The position numbers and the translations under genes were made by a program. Positions 1 through 13,029 of a stretch of 64,000 bases of DNA are shown here, piece after piece; position 1 is the stretch's first letter, and each line of letters begins with the position of its first letter. The stretch lies in the NCBI GenBank assembly GCA_029783825.1, contig JAREIK010001468.1, positions 186,001 through 250,000 on the forward strand, given 5' to 3'. A model generated the notes under the pieces. That model was not told where the DNA came from, searched no databases, and saw nothing but the letters and a program-made list of their open reading frames with translations. The DNA comes from Sapria himalayana (lineage: Eukaryota > Streptophyta > Magnoliopsida > Malpighiales > Rafflesiaceae).

Positions 1-249
1 TTGGATCGTATGTAGAATAGTCATTGAGAGCGGTTATAGAATGCTCCAAGGAGGGAGAAAATTCAACATAGAAAAAATGCTAATAATTATTTCGAGAGCT
101 ATGGGAGGAATGATGATGAAGAAGATGAATGAGTTTCCATAATTAATAATGGAATGTATGAGTACTTAAGAGAGCAAATAAAACATGAAGATAATAACAT
201 GTTAAAATTATTCTTGATTGTCATAATGATTAAAAGGTTAAAATAATTC
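1..249. other. Unassigned AT-rich sequence at window edge
   Basis: No coding region or repeat could be assigned here. It directly precedes a recognisable hAT transposase remnant and may belong to the same old element, but no residues could be aligned to the transposase. Confidence 0.4.
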
Positions 250-1257
250 AAAAACTAATCTTGTATGAGACACAGATTAATATTTTATTTATGAAAAATT
301 TAAATACATATTTAAAAATTATGATACTAGATATAATAGTTGTAGCAAGACTTCAAATATAAACATTCACACATATTTAGATATTATGATTTTTTTATTC
401 AGTTAGGAAGCGTCATATTATAAGGTAATTCATCAAATAAGATCAAATTATCTTAATACTTAAATATTGATTTTTACTTTATCTCTTCACTTAATGATAA
501 TAATAAGAATTTATATATTTTGAGTTGATAGAAATCTTATGAATCTATTTATCTAATATTATCTAAAATTATATGTAATCTGCTAACTCATTCAATATCT
601 AGTATAATATCAAAGTCTTATTTTTTAAGTAGCACCCAATTTTTTTTTAGTAAAAAGATCAAAACTAGAATCAGTTATCATAGAAAGACTTGTATACTTA
701 AAAGACTGAAAATATTCGAAATTAAACATTCAATATATAGTAAAAGAACTACTAGTAAATTACATTCGTAAACATCGAGATTAATGATATTGATTCCACT
801 ACTAATGATACCTTCAAACACATATATGATGATGAAAATTTATATCTAAATCCATACTATTATACTATACTACAAACATAAATTGATAATGATATTCAAA
901 ACTCATGCTATTATGAATAGTTTTTTTTCATAAGATAGAATATTTTGCTTGTTTTTTGAATATTATCAGTTATGCTTTATTTTTTGTTATTTCAGATTGA
1001 AATTATACTTACAAATTACTTTTTTTGGTTGGGTAATTTTAATATTTATTTTGCATAAATATAAAATTAAAATTTCAAAATATTTTAACTAAGCACAAAC
1101 AAGCATAGCCTAGCACAAATCTTCCCTACTGCAGACCAAATGAGCTAAGTTATACCTAATAAAATAGATGTCATGTTGTGTGGCACAGTACATTGGCACA
1201 ACCAAGCCAAACAAACATGAGTCGTGTCGAAACAATATGACATGTTTGACATCTCTA
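250..1257 (+). pseudogene. Decayed hAT transposase, C-terminal part with 3' terminus
   Basis: Around 285-345 the plus strand reads FIYEKFKYIFKNYDTRY, matching residues 508-524 (FIYEKLTDLFTYYDTRY) of the intact transposase encoded at 22593-24716. Around 490-640 it follows the intact protein from NKNLDLLQWW to the hAT dimerisation block, now broken by stops. The copy ends with a degenerate terminal repeat, catgtttgacatctcta, at 1241-1257, equivalent to the cccgtttgacacctcta end of young copies. The sequence is strongly AT-shifted, as expected from long decay of methylated cytosines. It is not functional. Confidence 0.75.
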
Positions 1258-2328
1258 CATATACTAAGACAAAAATGCTAAAACCACTACCACAAATGAC
1301 AGCTATTTTGTAATATTACAAAAAACAAAAAAATAAATTATCTCATGCATTAGATAGTGAATATACGAGGGTGATTGCCTTGTTAAGATAAATTGATCTC
1401 ACAAACTTATAAATGAGAACTGGTAGATGAGAACATTGAACTATTTAAGATGAGCAGGGGCTTGATCCTTCATGTGTCGACAAACCACTACCTCAAATAA
1501 TAGTTCTTCCTCATGAAGAGCTTGCTTCACAATGATTGGTTTGATAAAAAATTTTTAATTTCAAACATAGATCCTTGGCAATCTTTTCTCTAGAAATATT
1601 TGTCAATCAATTATCCATAAGACACAGTCGAATCAAGTCTTGGGCTTTTCAATATAACATTTAGAATTCAACAATCTAATGAGATTTTGTTATGTTTTTT
1701 TGTTCACTAACTGTAAGTTTTGAATCTTATATTATGTTCTACAAATCTATATCAACAGTTAATCATCCATCTTCAATTTTAAGAGTTCATAGTATCGCAA
1801 CTGACTCACGATGTCGTGATATATTTTATGTAGTTGTTACAATCATGTGTTGTGATGCTTTCCCTTGTGTTGTAGTGATAACTATTTAAGTTATCTCAAC
1901 TTTAAATATATTCCTCCCTTTCTCCTCTCTCGCTCTCTCGTAATGAAAACCTAACCTCAATATTGATCATTATTTGTGGTCTCTAAAAAAATGATCTTCC
2001 AAAAGATAGATTATATAGAGCAGTTAGTAGCTAGAACCCTAATATTTAGTATCAAAATGTTAATTTGAAGATTTGAGAATGATGAAGAATCACTTAAAGG
2101 GAAAGATTAATCAACTAGGGACTATTTTGCTAATGAGAATTTTTACACAGAATTATGATATTGACTACTCTAATATTTTTTCTGCTAAGATCAAAATAGT
2201 CACTATTAACTTGTACATTCTACTGCAGTATCATACAAGTTGATCATCATACAAGATCAAAATAGTCACTATTAACTTGTTACAGTCGATATAGAGGTCA
2301 GGCCTAGCATTGGCTCGCGGCCCAAACA
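1258..2328. other. AT-rich intergenic sequence, no gene seen
   Basis: Short open frames occur but none resembles a known protein or shows coding-like composition. A small repeat (atacaagatcaaaatagtcactattaactt) appears twice near 2180-2280. Confidence 0.5.
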
Positions 2329-2491
2329 AAACCCTAATTTTTTAAAAAAACTAGGGTTTCGATACCGGGCGACGGTCGCCCGTCGGGGCTTGCCGAGCCT
2401 CGTCAGTCAGGCATCCACCAATGGTGACCACGCTAAGGTCGTGGTCACCAGTGTCGTGCCCTAGTGCCAGGCACTCATGCTGTGCCTGGCA
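2329..2491. repeat. Cluster of four consecutive hairpins
   Basis: Four inverted repeats follow one another in a GC-richer island. AAACCCTA pairs with TAGGGTTT (2329-2336/2352-2359). CGGGCGAC pairs with GTCGCCCG around one central base (2366-2373/2375-2382). TGGTGACCACG pairs with CGTGGTCACCA (2422-2432/2440-2450, 11-bp stem, 7-nt loop). TGCCAGGCAC pairs with GTGCCTGGCA (2465-2474/2482-2491, 10-bp stem, 7-nt loop). The segment begins after tatagaggtcaggcc, which weakly resembles a hAT terminus, so this may be the subterminal part of a mobile element. No function can be assigned. Confidence 0.7.
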
Positions 2492-2499
2492 TAGCAGAC

Positions 2500-4185
2500 G
2501 AAGTTCAAATCACCCCAATATTTCATTCATGACATTCTCACATTATTACCCAAGTAAAGAATATAAATAAGAAAAAAAAAATGAGTCTTAAAAAAAGTTT
2601 ATACAATGAGGTTTCTACCATTTGAAAGAAGCTATCATAAGTCATGAATGCATCCAATTTTATTATCATAAGGGATATTAAATGAAATGTATGCATAAAT
2701 AATACAAAATAATATTATATAATTTAAGAAAAATAAACAATAATAATAATTCATTGTTCATGTGAGCGAATGCATCCCCAAGGTCTTAACTTGTAATAAA
2801 AAGGGCAACACAATCATGTGTTATTTTTTAACTAATAAAAAATCACAAAGAAGCTCAGCGATAAGAATTTCTAGATGGAATTTATTATGTTGAAAATTTA
2901 TATACAATCCAAAAAATATCAACACAATAACAAATATTAAGCCAAATGATAATGCTGTATATGTAATTTGTTTTGATTTAATAATTTATAACAAAATATA
3001 GCGGGCCGAAATTTTTGGAGCAGAGCCTAACCCATTCCATTATCCAATCCGCTCCGGTTAAATGAACCGAGAGATTTTTTTTTTAATATAAAATATTGTG
3101 TAATTTTATTTTCGGGTGGCTGTTTTTGAACCCGTGGAACTGTTCATCGTCTCTCTCTTCTATTTGCGCAATTTATCGTGACTGCTATGTCTGCTACATA
3201 TTGTAAGACATTTCTGTTTTGGTTTTAATATGTAACGCATGAGCATTTTCTGGTGAATTTAGCTAGTCGTACTGAGCGACTAGCGAAACATGTTATCTTC
3301 GGTATTGATTTCTCATTTTTTGATTCTGTCGTGGATGCTTGCTGGATTGGGATATATATTACTTGTTATTTATGTTTCTGTTATTTCTATATCTTAATCT
3401 CACTACCTTGGAAGCACAATTCTCAAACATATAATATTTATCATAATTAATCAACCTTAACATTGCTTGGAAGAACACAAAAAAATATATATTCAAAAAT
3501 ATGATGGTAAAGTAGATAGAATATGTTATGAAATAATGCACTAACAGATTTTGAATACATAAAAGCTTACTCTACTTCAAGAGGCATCACTCGCATATTT
3601 CATTGATAAAGAAATTACAAAAAAATTATACAAAACTAACATAATTCAAAATGGGATGGTTATTCATGAGTGCAATTCTCACTAAATCTTGTAGAGGAGC
3701 AATATTAGTGATTTCCTAATAATACTTGTGTTGAAACCTATGTGAAAACTTATTTTATAGGTTAATTAGATAAGGTGAAATAGAAAATAATAGTAGATCT
3801 CGTATGATAATTGTAAATTTTGAAAGTCCATTATAAAGTATCTCCAATAATTTCATCTTATCCTACAAATCAATTGTTTTGAAAGTATTGACTATCTAAT
3901 CTCCTAACTTCTAATGTACTTTCATTCTGCAATATGAGAAATATTCAATAAAAAGCGAATTTATTTTATAAAAAAAATGATAAAATATTATAGCATTCCA
4001 CATTAGTGATGAGATTTTAAATCTCAACTTCTCCACTAGTATCATTCTAAAGTTGATGGGCAGATAAATAACGTCGATACTATACTATATCAGAGATGCA
4101 TTTTTAGAAGTAAGTGAATATTTCACATAACGACCAGCCACAATTATCCTTTCGAGAAGAGAGAGAGAGATATGAGGTATCGAGA
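2500..4185. other. AT-rich intergenic sequence
   Basis: No gene recognised. A somewhat less AT-rich stretch at about 3000-3360 contains short open frames without similarity to any family I know. Confidence 0.45.
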
Positions 4186-4189
4186 ATAA

Positions 4190-4830
4190 AAAAGAAAATC
4201 AAAAAAATATAATTATTAATTATTAAAAATTATTTTTTAACTAAACAACATAAATCATATGTATATGATTTATGGCATTCTCCATGTCGGGTACACTAAA
4301 AACAATAAAAAATAAACAAAATAAATAAATAAATATATCAAACTTTAACAACCCCTCAAACTAGGGCATACATGATATTAATATTTATTTTGGACGAGAA
4401 TAAAAATAATATGTAATAATGATTTAAAAATTTTGGTACAGATATTTACAATATGTTTGTGGGTAAATATATAGAAAGTAGCCACCGAATTATTATTAGT
4501 CTTCTTCCGAATGAAGTGACAATCAACATCAATATATTTAGTTTACACTTGAAATATTTAATTAGCAATAATATATTTGATTATCAAACATCATAATAAA
4601 ATATCATTTAACTTTGAATTAGTAATACTCCTTAAAAAAAAGAGTGATCGACTAATGCCCACAAATAGTTGAATGATAGTTATATATTATATCTCTACGC
4701 TGAACCTTAAAATAATTATCAACCTCTCACTTGTTTATTAAATAAAATTATCTATAAAAAATTATAAAAATTTATGATAAATCTTCTCTTTTAATTATTG
4801 AAGCCCAACTAGAATTTGAATATGCTTCTA
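4190..4830 (-). pseudogene. Ty1/Copia polyprotein remnant (RNase H region)
   Basis: On the minus strand, the stretch from about 4828 down to 4480 follows the Copia RNase H order. It has an AYSNSSWAS-like start (family AYSDSDWA), a GNLISW-like segment, then DNQ (4577-4585) followed by a degraded TKYIDVDCHFIR-like motif. Several frameshifts and stops show it is dead. The adjacent sequence near 4350-4375 (acaacccctcaaactagggcatacatgat) resembles the linker commonly seen in plant Copia elements. This is a fragment, not a complete retrotransposon; no LTR pair was identified. Confidence 0.65.
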
Positions 4831-5374
4831 ATCAACTATGCCTATGATTTGTTCTCTCATTACTAATAAAAAAAATAATATCATGCTCTGTCTAATATAG
4901 GTTAATCATCCTATAAGAATTTATCACAATCAACCTGTATCTAACATAATCAATTGATGAAACGACATATATAGATACATTTACACATAGATTAAGTGAT
5001 GAGAGAACAAATAAATATTTAATTAGCATTAATATATTTGATTATCCAACCATCACAATAAAATATCATTGAATTTTGAATTAGTAATCAAGGTTCCTAA
5101 AAAAAAAAATTGATCGACTAAAGCTCACAAATAGTTAAATGATTGTTATGTATTATATATCTACGTTTGACCTCAAATAACTATCTATATCTCACCTGTC
5201 TATTAGATTAGAGTATATACCAAATTTTATAAAAATTTATGATAAATCTCGTTTCTATAATTACTGAAGCCCAACTAAAATATGAATATGTTTCTACTCA
5301 ATTTTGCTCAAGATTTCTAAACATAATATGATGTCGTGTAACTTTTTTCATATACAGGTAAATCATTTTAATAT
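4558..5374 (-). repeat. Duplicated Copia RNase H segment (direct repeat)
   Basis: The block 4558-4925 is repeated at 5018-5374 in the same orientation with moderate divergence. Shared landmarks include attagca(a/t)taatatatttgattatc, gatcgacta, cacaaatagtt and gaagcccaacta. The second copy also contains the DNQ codons and is equally decayed. Confidence 0.7.
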
Positions 5375-5375
5375 A

Positions 5376-6145
5376 AAATTGTGATATTGGGAATTATCGT
5401 GACTAGTATATTTTATATTTATAACATGAAGTCATAGTATTGATAATGATAATAAATTATGTATTTTGATTTTGTAATATGATATCACTATGCTATATAT
5501 GACCATAACGTGTTATTTGTCCTTTTCTATTGAGCAAAAATCATGGTTTTGATATTAAATGATGATTAGGTAAATGCTCTCTAAAATTTTTTATATTCAA
5601 AAATCACGATGCTAGATTAACATCGTGATTTTTGCCTCAATTTGACTTTTATAAATAAAAAGTCTTTATACAAGAGAATATCATGAATTTTAGTACTGAT
5701 AGGGCATTTGATTATTGCGATATTAAATTAATATCATAATTATTAAAATATTTTGAAACAAGTCTATTTTTTTTCAAGAAAATTTTTGAGCCAAAAAAAA
5801 TGTTGCACATTAATTAGTGTCAATAATATAGTTGAGTCATGATGTATAAAAATTATAATAATTATTTATGTAATATTTTGACCAAAAATGAATGTCCAAT
5901 TTAATTTATAAGTTCTAGATGGTATATCTAAGTTGTAGGATGTGAAATACAATGATTTTACATGATTTTTAGTTCTTATTTTACACAAAAATTATATAGT
6001 TTTACAACTATTTGTTAAAATTCAAAAAAATTATGATTTCGTGAAATCATTATGTTTAAATTCCTTTTCGGACAAAAATATCATGATTATTCATTAAAAT
6101 GACTAGAATTATTTATTATTTGAGATACCAAAAAAAATGCTGCTA
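5376..6145. other. AT-rich sequence with a perfect 13-bp hairpin
   Basis: No gene seen. AAAAATCACGATG (5599-5611) is an exact inverted repeat of CATCGTGATTTTT (5621-5633) around a 9-nt spacer. The surrounding sequence contains further copies of tcatgatt/aatcatga half-sites. Confidence 0.6.
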
Positions 6146-6149
6146 GGTT

Positions 6150-6365
6150 GGCAAGGTTCATTTGTGAGGAAAAACATAAAAAATTAGATGACTATATCTC
6201 TTTATCACTTTTGGATAGTTTGAATGGAGATAAATAACATAGTTTTTGATGATGAGATGTCATATGTTCAAGAGATGAAAATCTCTCTTTTCCATTTTAT
6301 TTGATCTTGTCATATGATTATTACAAAATTTGAAGATGTGTTTATAAATAATTTTCAATTTTGTT
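6150..6365 (+). pseudogene. L1 LINE C-terminal remnant, left arm of palindrome
   Basis: The plus strand reads FWIV-MEINNIVFDDE around 6215-6265, with one stop. This resembles the WxxWREINNxVF block at the C-terminus of plant L1 reverse transcriptases, in the zinc-binding tail region. Downstream residues such as KISLF and SHMII fit the same family. Stops and frameshifts mark it as dead. Confidence 0.6.
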
Positions 6366-9300
6366 CATCGAATGGATAGATTTTTTTTTTGGAGTTTCGT
6401 TAAAGTCTTGAGGTTCATGTAGGATTTCTCTTGGCACTTTTAGGATAATTTTTTGGTTTCATTCTATTTTTAATTTTAATTATCAATTTACTTATTAAAA
6501 AGAATTAAGTTTAATTTAAGATATTACAAAGAATAAAGTTGCTTGCCCTTATGACTTTATTGATCAATAAAGAAATAGTATTGCTTTTGAGTTTTAATAA
6601 TGAATAGTCTTTTACATACATGAAGAACTCTATCTTTATTATTAACTTATGAGTTTTGACAAATTTATATTGCATTAATTTTTGATTTGCATATTTTATA
6701 AAGATGACGGGTGTTTGTGTGGGCTAGTGAGTGAGTTTGTAATTGTGTTCTTTTTGTTTGCTCGAGTTTCCTTTTTTTAGTAGATTCCAGCGTATTAATT
6801 GGCTACTAATATTTTTGTGTGTGTGTTTACTACACTATTATTTACCAATATAAGAATATATTGTAATGGAAAAATATTCATCGTTATATCATGAAAAATA
6901 CAATAAATAAATAGAAAATATAATTAATACTACTTCAAGATTGTTATCTAGAAAGAACACCAATAATTTGAGCAAAGACAAATACATCTTATAATTTTTC
7001 TTTTCTAACAAATTAGAAATATAATTCAAATAATATTATAATATAATTTATCTGTTTGTTATTTTAAACGATAAAAATTTTTCTGATTATTTTCAATTTT
7101 TAATAATTTAAAAATTATATGAATGAAATTATCACATATAGATGAATTTTAATCAATATTTTACATGAGACTTGTATTTTTTTGTTTTTTCCATGATTAA
7201 ATTTTTGTAACACGCGTGCGCGTGCGCGCACTCAAAATAATTATAATATTAATTTTTAATATTATGCAAATTTATAAAGTTAGTCTTCATTTTACAGTGA
7301 TATATTTTATGGACTCTAATATTTATATTTAATAGTGAAAAATCATGAAAAAGTTTGTACATCTTCAATTACAGTGATAGAATATGCTTAAATCAATCAA
7401 ACATTCAAAAAATTAAAAAACTTATGTGAGTGATAAAATATAAAAAGTGATTTTTGTTTTGCTACATCAATGACTAAGCATCATATTGTAGATAAATTTT
7501 ATCCTCATTAAAAAAACATTGAGGATAGATTAAAGATAACGTAAGCTAATATAGAAAGATGGAGGATCTCTTAGAATTCTTTGATATTTACGAAAATGTT
7601 ATTGACCGGCAATAGATATAAGATATTTTATTTTTGAAAGAATTAAAAAAGATAATATGTTCATTTATGAATTTCTATTTTAATATTAATAATAATAACT
7701 TTTAAATTATTTTGAATTATTTTATAATGCAAGATTGAAATATCCTAAATTTATAATTATTCTTTATTCTTAAGTTTGGACATGAGATGTAGGATGAGGG
7801 TACAAGCTATTACTTTTGTATCGATGTCAAATTAAAAAAGAGATATATGAAATTAAAGAGTAGACTATCAAAAATAAGATTAAATTGATCAAAATGTATC
7901 CAAAACTTATATTTCTTGTTTTGTATGATGTCAAAAGTTGTATTGATTGGCGTAGAATAGTTCAAAATTTATGAAAATAATGATTTTGATTTCATGAGAT
8001 ATGGGCGTAATGTTATTAAACATATGTATAAGCTATGAATACTATTTTTTTTTATGAAATATTTGTAAACTTATAATTATATCTAATTAAATAAAAGAAG
8101 ATATGATTTATTATTATTCAATAACAAAAAGATATCATTGAAGGATTTAAAGTTTGGATTTGCAAAAATTTGGCCTTGATTTATTGCAAAAAGTTTTGCT
8201 ATAAATCAAGGGCAAATTCCTTCCAAGCCAAGTTCCACATTCTTCCATGACTTCTATTAGTTATTGAATGATATCAAAACATATCTTATTTTATTTAATT
8301 AGATATAATTATAAGTGTACAAAAGTTTCATTAAAAAAAAAATAATATTAATATATCATACATATGTTTAATAATATTACGGTCATATCTTATTAAATAA
8401 AAAATATTATCTTTATTAGGTTTAAACTCATTTCCACCATTAATACAACTTTTGAAATCAAATAAAACTAAAATTCAAATTTTAAATACATTATGATCAA
8501 ATTAAGATTATTTTTGATGGGATACTCCTGAATTTCATATCTCACTTCTTTAGTTTGAAATCGATACAAAAATATAACTTGTATCCTCACCATACTTTTT
8601 AAGTCCAAGCTCAATAATAAAAAATAATTATGAATGAAGGATATTTCAATCCTACATAATGAAAAAAATCAGAACAATTAAAAATTATCATTAATACTAA
8701 GAAATTCATAAATGAACATATTATTTTTGAATTACATCATAAATAAAATATATTATATCCATTGCGAGTCAATAACATTACCACAAATGTAAAAGAATTC
8801 TAAGAGATCCTCCATCTCCCTCATATTAATTTATGTTACCTCTAATCTATCCACATTACTTTTTTCTTTATGAGAATAAAATTTATTCACAATATCATGC
8901 TTAGTCATGGATTTAACAGAGTAAAAATCACTTTTTATATTTTAACACTCATAAAAATTTTTTAATTTTTTGAATGTTTGATTGATATACCCATCATATA
9001 TCACTGCAATTAAAGATGTACAAGCTCTTCCATGATTTTTCACTATGAAATGTATATATAAGAATTCATAAAATACATCACGGTAAAATGAAAAATAACT
9101 CTAAAAATTTAAAGAAATTAAAAATTAATATTATAATTATTATGTGTGTGTGTGTGTATGCACACGTGTTACAAAGTTTTAATCATGGAAAAAATAAAAA
9201 AAAAACAAGTCAGATGAAAAATATTTACTAAAATTCATCTACATATTATTTCATTCATATCATATTTAAATTATTTAAAATTAAAAAAAATTATAAAAAT

Positions 9301-10069
9301 TTTAATAGTTAAAAATGATAGTCAGATAAGTTATATTTTAATATTATTTGAATTGGACTTCCAATTTGCTAGTACATCATCAACTACAAAATAAAGGGAA
9401 TAAAAATAATAGTGTGTATTTGTCTTTGCCCAAATTATTGGAGTTCTCTCTAAGCAAAATCTTGAAGTATTATTAATTATGTTATTTATTTATTTATTTT
9501 ATTTTTAATGATATAACGATTATTATTTTTTTCATTATAATATATACTTTTATTGGTAAATAATAGTGTATTATACACAAAAAAATACATTAATATCCAA
9601 TAAATATATTGGAAGTATACTATAAAAAAGAAAACTTAAGCAAACAAAAAAGAACACATTTATAAAACTACCTATTAGCCCACAAAAACACCAACCATCA
9701 TTACCTACAAAATAAGCAAATCAAAAATAAACAAAATACAAATTTGCCGAAAGCCATAAGCTCCTAATAAACATAGAATTCACCATGTAGCTAAAAGATC
9801 ATTCATTATCAAAACTAAAAAGCTACCATATTCTTTTCTTGATCAATGATATTATGGAGGAAAGCAACCTTGCTCTTTATAATATCTTGAACTAAACTTA
9901 ATTTTTTTAATAAGTAAATTGATAATTTATATTAAAAATTACAATAAATACACCACATGTTACAATAAATACACCACGTGAATCTCAAGACTTTATAGAA
10001 ATTACAAAGAAATTCAATCTATTCACTAAACAAAAATAAAAATTAGTTATTTGCACATGCTCAAAATTT

Positions 10070-10250
10070 GTCATTATCATGGGCCAAGACCTGAGAAAAT
10101 GAAAAAAAAGAGATTTCTATCTTTAGAAGATAAGCTATCTCATTGTCAAAAACTATATTATTTATTTCTCTCCACACTATCCAAAAGCATCAAAGAGGCA
10201 TGGTCATCCAAACTTTTTTATGTTATTCCTCACAAAGAACCTTGCCAACC
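10070..10250 (-). pseudogene. L1 LINE C-terminal remnant, right arm of palindrome
   Basis: The minus strand reads PL-CFWIVWREINNIVFDNE with the block FWIVWREINNIVFDNE intact, the expected C-terminal signature of plant L1 ORF2. It is the mirror copy of the fragment at 6150-6365 and is better preserved. The overlapping plus-strand open frame at 10051-10281 is antisense to it and is not taken as a gene. Confidence 0.65.
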
Positions 10251-11987
10251 AAGTGAAGGATTCAACTTATATTTGAATTAGATTTTGTGATTGATTAATT
10301 GATTCTCTTGTGATTTTCAATTCTTTTGAGATATTGCTTAAAAAATTTTTGGTGAGATTCCTACCATACCATGGTAAAAAAATTCAAAAAGATTATTTGG
10401 GTATTATCCGCTAAAATTTCAATAAAAATTAGGTGTAAACTTGTGCTGCAAAGTACAAAGAAGAGAAGGTAAAAAGGGAGATCTAAAATTTTTTCTAGAT
10501 GCAGTCGATGGTAGAGCAAACGGTGGTCCATCTCCAAATGAAAAAAATATAGATCAGATGATCAAAAATATTTGCTCTATGGTCTATGGACCTGTATTTG
10601 GTTTATTTAAAAAATCAAAATTTAAGCAGATAAAACAGTGAGAGAACTGGCAAAATCAAAATCAACAACAAAACCGACGATCGGGATTTTTATACTGATG
10701 CATGGCAATCGAAAATGCTGATGCAGGGGGAGGATTGTGGTATGTGGCAGCCGACGAACGGGCTTGGCATGTTATTTCTGGGCGTATGGGCCCTGCAGTA
10801 AAAGTTCGAGCCCTTTGACAGAAAGGAGAGATTGTTTGTGGGCCGTAGGACAGAAAATAGACCAGTGGTATCTGCCCTAGTACAACTGATTAGGGAAAAG
10901 TATTTTTGGATAAAAAATTACATAACTCTCAATATTTAACGTTCTAGACCCTTATATTCAGTGCTTTAATGATTATTTTATTGTTTTCAACATAAATTCC
11001 TGCAAGCACGTATATTATAATGAAAAAATATAAAAAATTATAAATAAATTATTTTGAGATCATTCAATCAGACGAGTTAATATCATTATTATTAGAAAAT
11101 AATAAAGAGGATGGAAATATATAATATGATCAAGAAATAAGCAAAAAAGGCTACGTGTAGTACAAATTAAGAAAGTCTCTGTTTATGCTGTGAAAAAAAC
11201 AGTGAGAATATAAATAATCCCAATAAATTATATTTTGACTCATATTTTTTGAAGAGGAGTAATATGCTGATCACACCCACATCAGAAAATATGAATAATC
11301 AATAGTGAAGTTAAAAACAACTACCTAAATATCTGATTAAAAACAAAGATGATATGAAAATGAAAATAAAATGAAGAATAAGATATAACAAGGAGAAGAA
11401 CCTATAAACAAGAATTCACATAGTCTTATCAGAAATATGCCAATTCTATTTAACGTCGAAACTATCGAGATGCTTAAATTAAAAATAAAAAGTAAAAAAA
11501 AAAAATGATTTGAATATCATGTGAATGATGGGCTTAAAATTTAATGAGCAAAAGAAAGACAATTTTGACTCGTTTCTTTCAGGTAATGCAAACAACGATA
11601 ATAAAGAGTTGGACGAGACAAAACCAAAAAGTAAAAAACTAAGACAAGAAAGGATAGTCAAAGCTAGATCAACTGAAGGATTCAGCACATCAATTAAAAA
11701 GAAAACATATGACAATTCGTTGAGAGGGCCAAATCAACAAAAAAGTGAACAATCGACAAAAGATAAAATAAGATACATCTTTGAGTCTGGTGGCATGTCG
11801 ACTATACTCTCTTATACTTGTCAGAAAAGCCACAAATATGAATATTAGATTATTAGAAATTAAGCAATTTTTCAAAACAAATATCAATTTAATTGGTAAA
11901 ATTTAATTATACCTAATTAAAGTGAGACATGTGATAAATTGATTTTCTCACAAAACGGACTATTCAAAAATCTATCTAAAGAGAATA
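10251..11987. other. Sequence between palindrome and L1 element; possible LINE 5' material
   Basis: A GC-richer patch at 10650-10870 and a lysine/serine-rich open frame of 107 codons at 11525-11848 (plus) are present. The frame has no motif I recognise; by position it could be a remnant of a retrotransposon ORF1, but this is unsupported by sequence similarity. Confidence 0.35.
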
Positions 11988-12955
11988 ATATACATCAACT
12001 CGTTAGCAGTCATGCTCCTTAAATGGATACCAGATTTTGATCCATTAAGAAAAAACTAAATAGTTCTGGTTTGGGTTCAGTTTCCTCACGTACAGATTCA
12101 AATTTGCGACACATATATTGTATACGTTGACAAACTTGATTGAATAGCCAATGTGGATAATATGGGTAATTAAGAGATACTTGTGATATAAATATCACCA
12201 AAGTACTAGTGGAAGTGAATGTGATGGAGAAACCAACCCAAAAATTTTGAATTTACTCAAAAATTAATGACTATTGGCAAATATTGACGTATATTAATAC
12301 ATCAAAATATTATCCATACTACTACAAAGTGGGAAATTCAATTGAGACCTAATACTTTAAAGACACACAATTTTAAAAATGGACCATGAGACATGACAAA
12401 ACAAATAATCTATCTAAAATTAATAATGGAGGAGATCAACTAAACAAAATTGATAGTAGGCAAAGTCCTAAAAAAATTAGAATGATTTAGAAAACCAAAA
12501 GAAAAGAAGAACAAAGCCTCCACTATAAAGATGATATTGAAAAATATTATAGCTCATAAGAGGAGCTCCGCTAGATAGAGCCTGAGTAATAATAACACCC
12601 TACCAACAGAGAAGCATAATAAATTTCAGGGTAAGAGTCAGAAGAAGAGAAAAAGATAGATCCATTTAGAAAAGACTATCTTGATGGACCCAAAATGATA
12701 ACTAATTCAGAATAGAGCTAGGCAATTGTTTCTTAAAAGCCTACTCGTCAATACAAGGTAGGAGCCAAGAAGGATGACTTGGGGGCATGGCTATTCAACA
12801 TGATTCTTTACACTATTTGCTAGTAAAGGTTAAGAGTTTTTGAATTACTAACAAGAGATGAAGCTTTGATATGTCTCTAACAAAATAAACATCTCTCAGA
12901 AAAAAAAATGAGGATGAACCTAAAATTGAAATATCATCATATGGCTCGCCATAGA
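11988..12955 (+). repeat. L1-associated direct repeat, copy 1
   Basis: Starts with acatcaactcgtt and tgctccttaaatggata and continues, after a ~500-bp stretch absent from copy 2, into 12534-12955. That part matches 15041-15445 over about 400 bp. It lies immediately upstream of the L1 ORF2 remnant and probably belongs to the ORF1/5' part of the element. Confidence 0.65.
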
Positions 12956-13029
12956 ATATCCCCCCATGTGAAATAAAACATCAAAAGAAGGTGGTGAAAG
13001 TGAGTACGTCTAGGATGTAAAGCCCAATA

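Larger units (their letters stand above)
6147..10250. repeat. 4.1-kb inverted repeat with ~2-kb arms and almost no spacer
   Basis: The left arm (6147-8189) and right arm (8190-10250) are reverse complements over nearly their whole length, at roughly four matches in five by eye. Matching landmarks are ggttggcaaggttc (6146) with ccttgccaacc (10240); atcaatttacttattaaaaa (6481) with the complement near 9915; ccatgattaaa near 7191 with the complement near 9180; and ggaggatctcttagaattct (7561) with the complement near 8810. The centre is near 8190 (ccttgatttattgc / gctataaatcaaggg). The outermost ~200 bp of each arm encode L1 reverse-transcriptase C-terminal sequence pointing towards the centre. 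Sequence outside 6146 and 10250 no longer matches. Confidence 0.88.
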
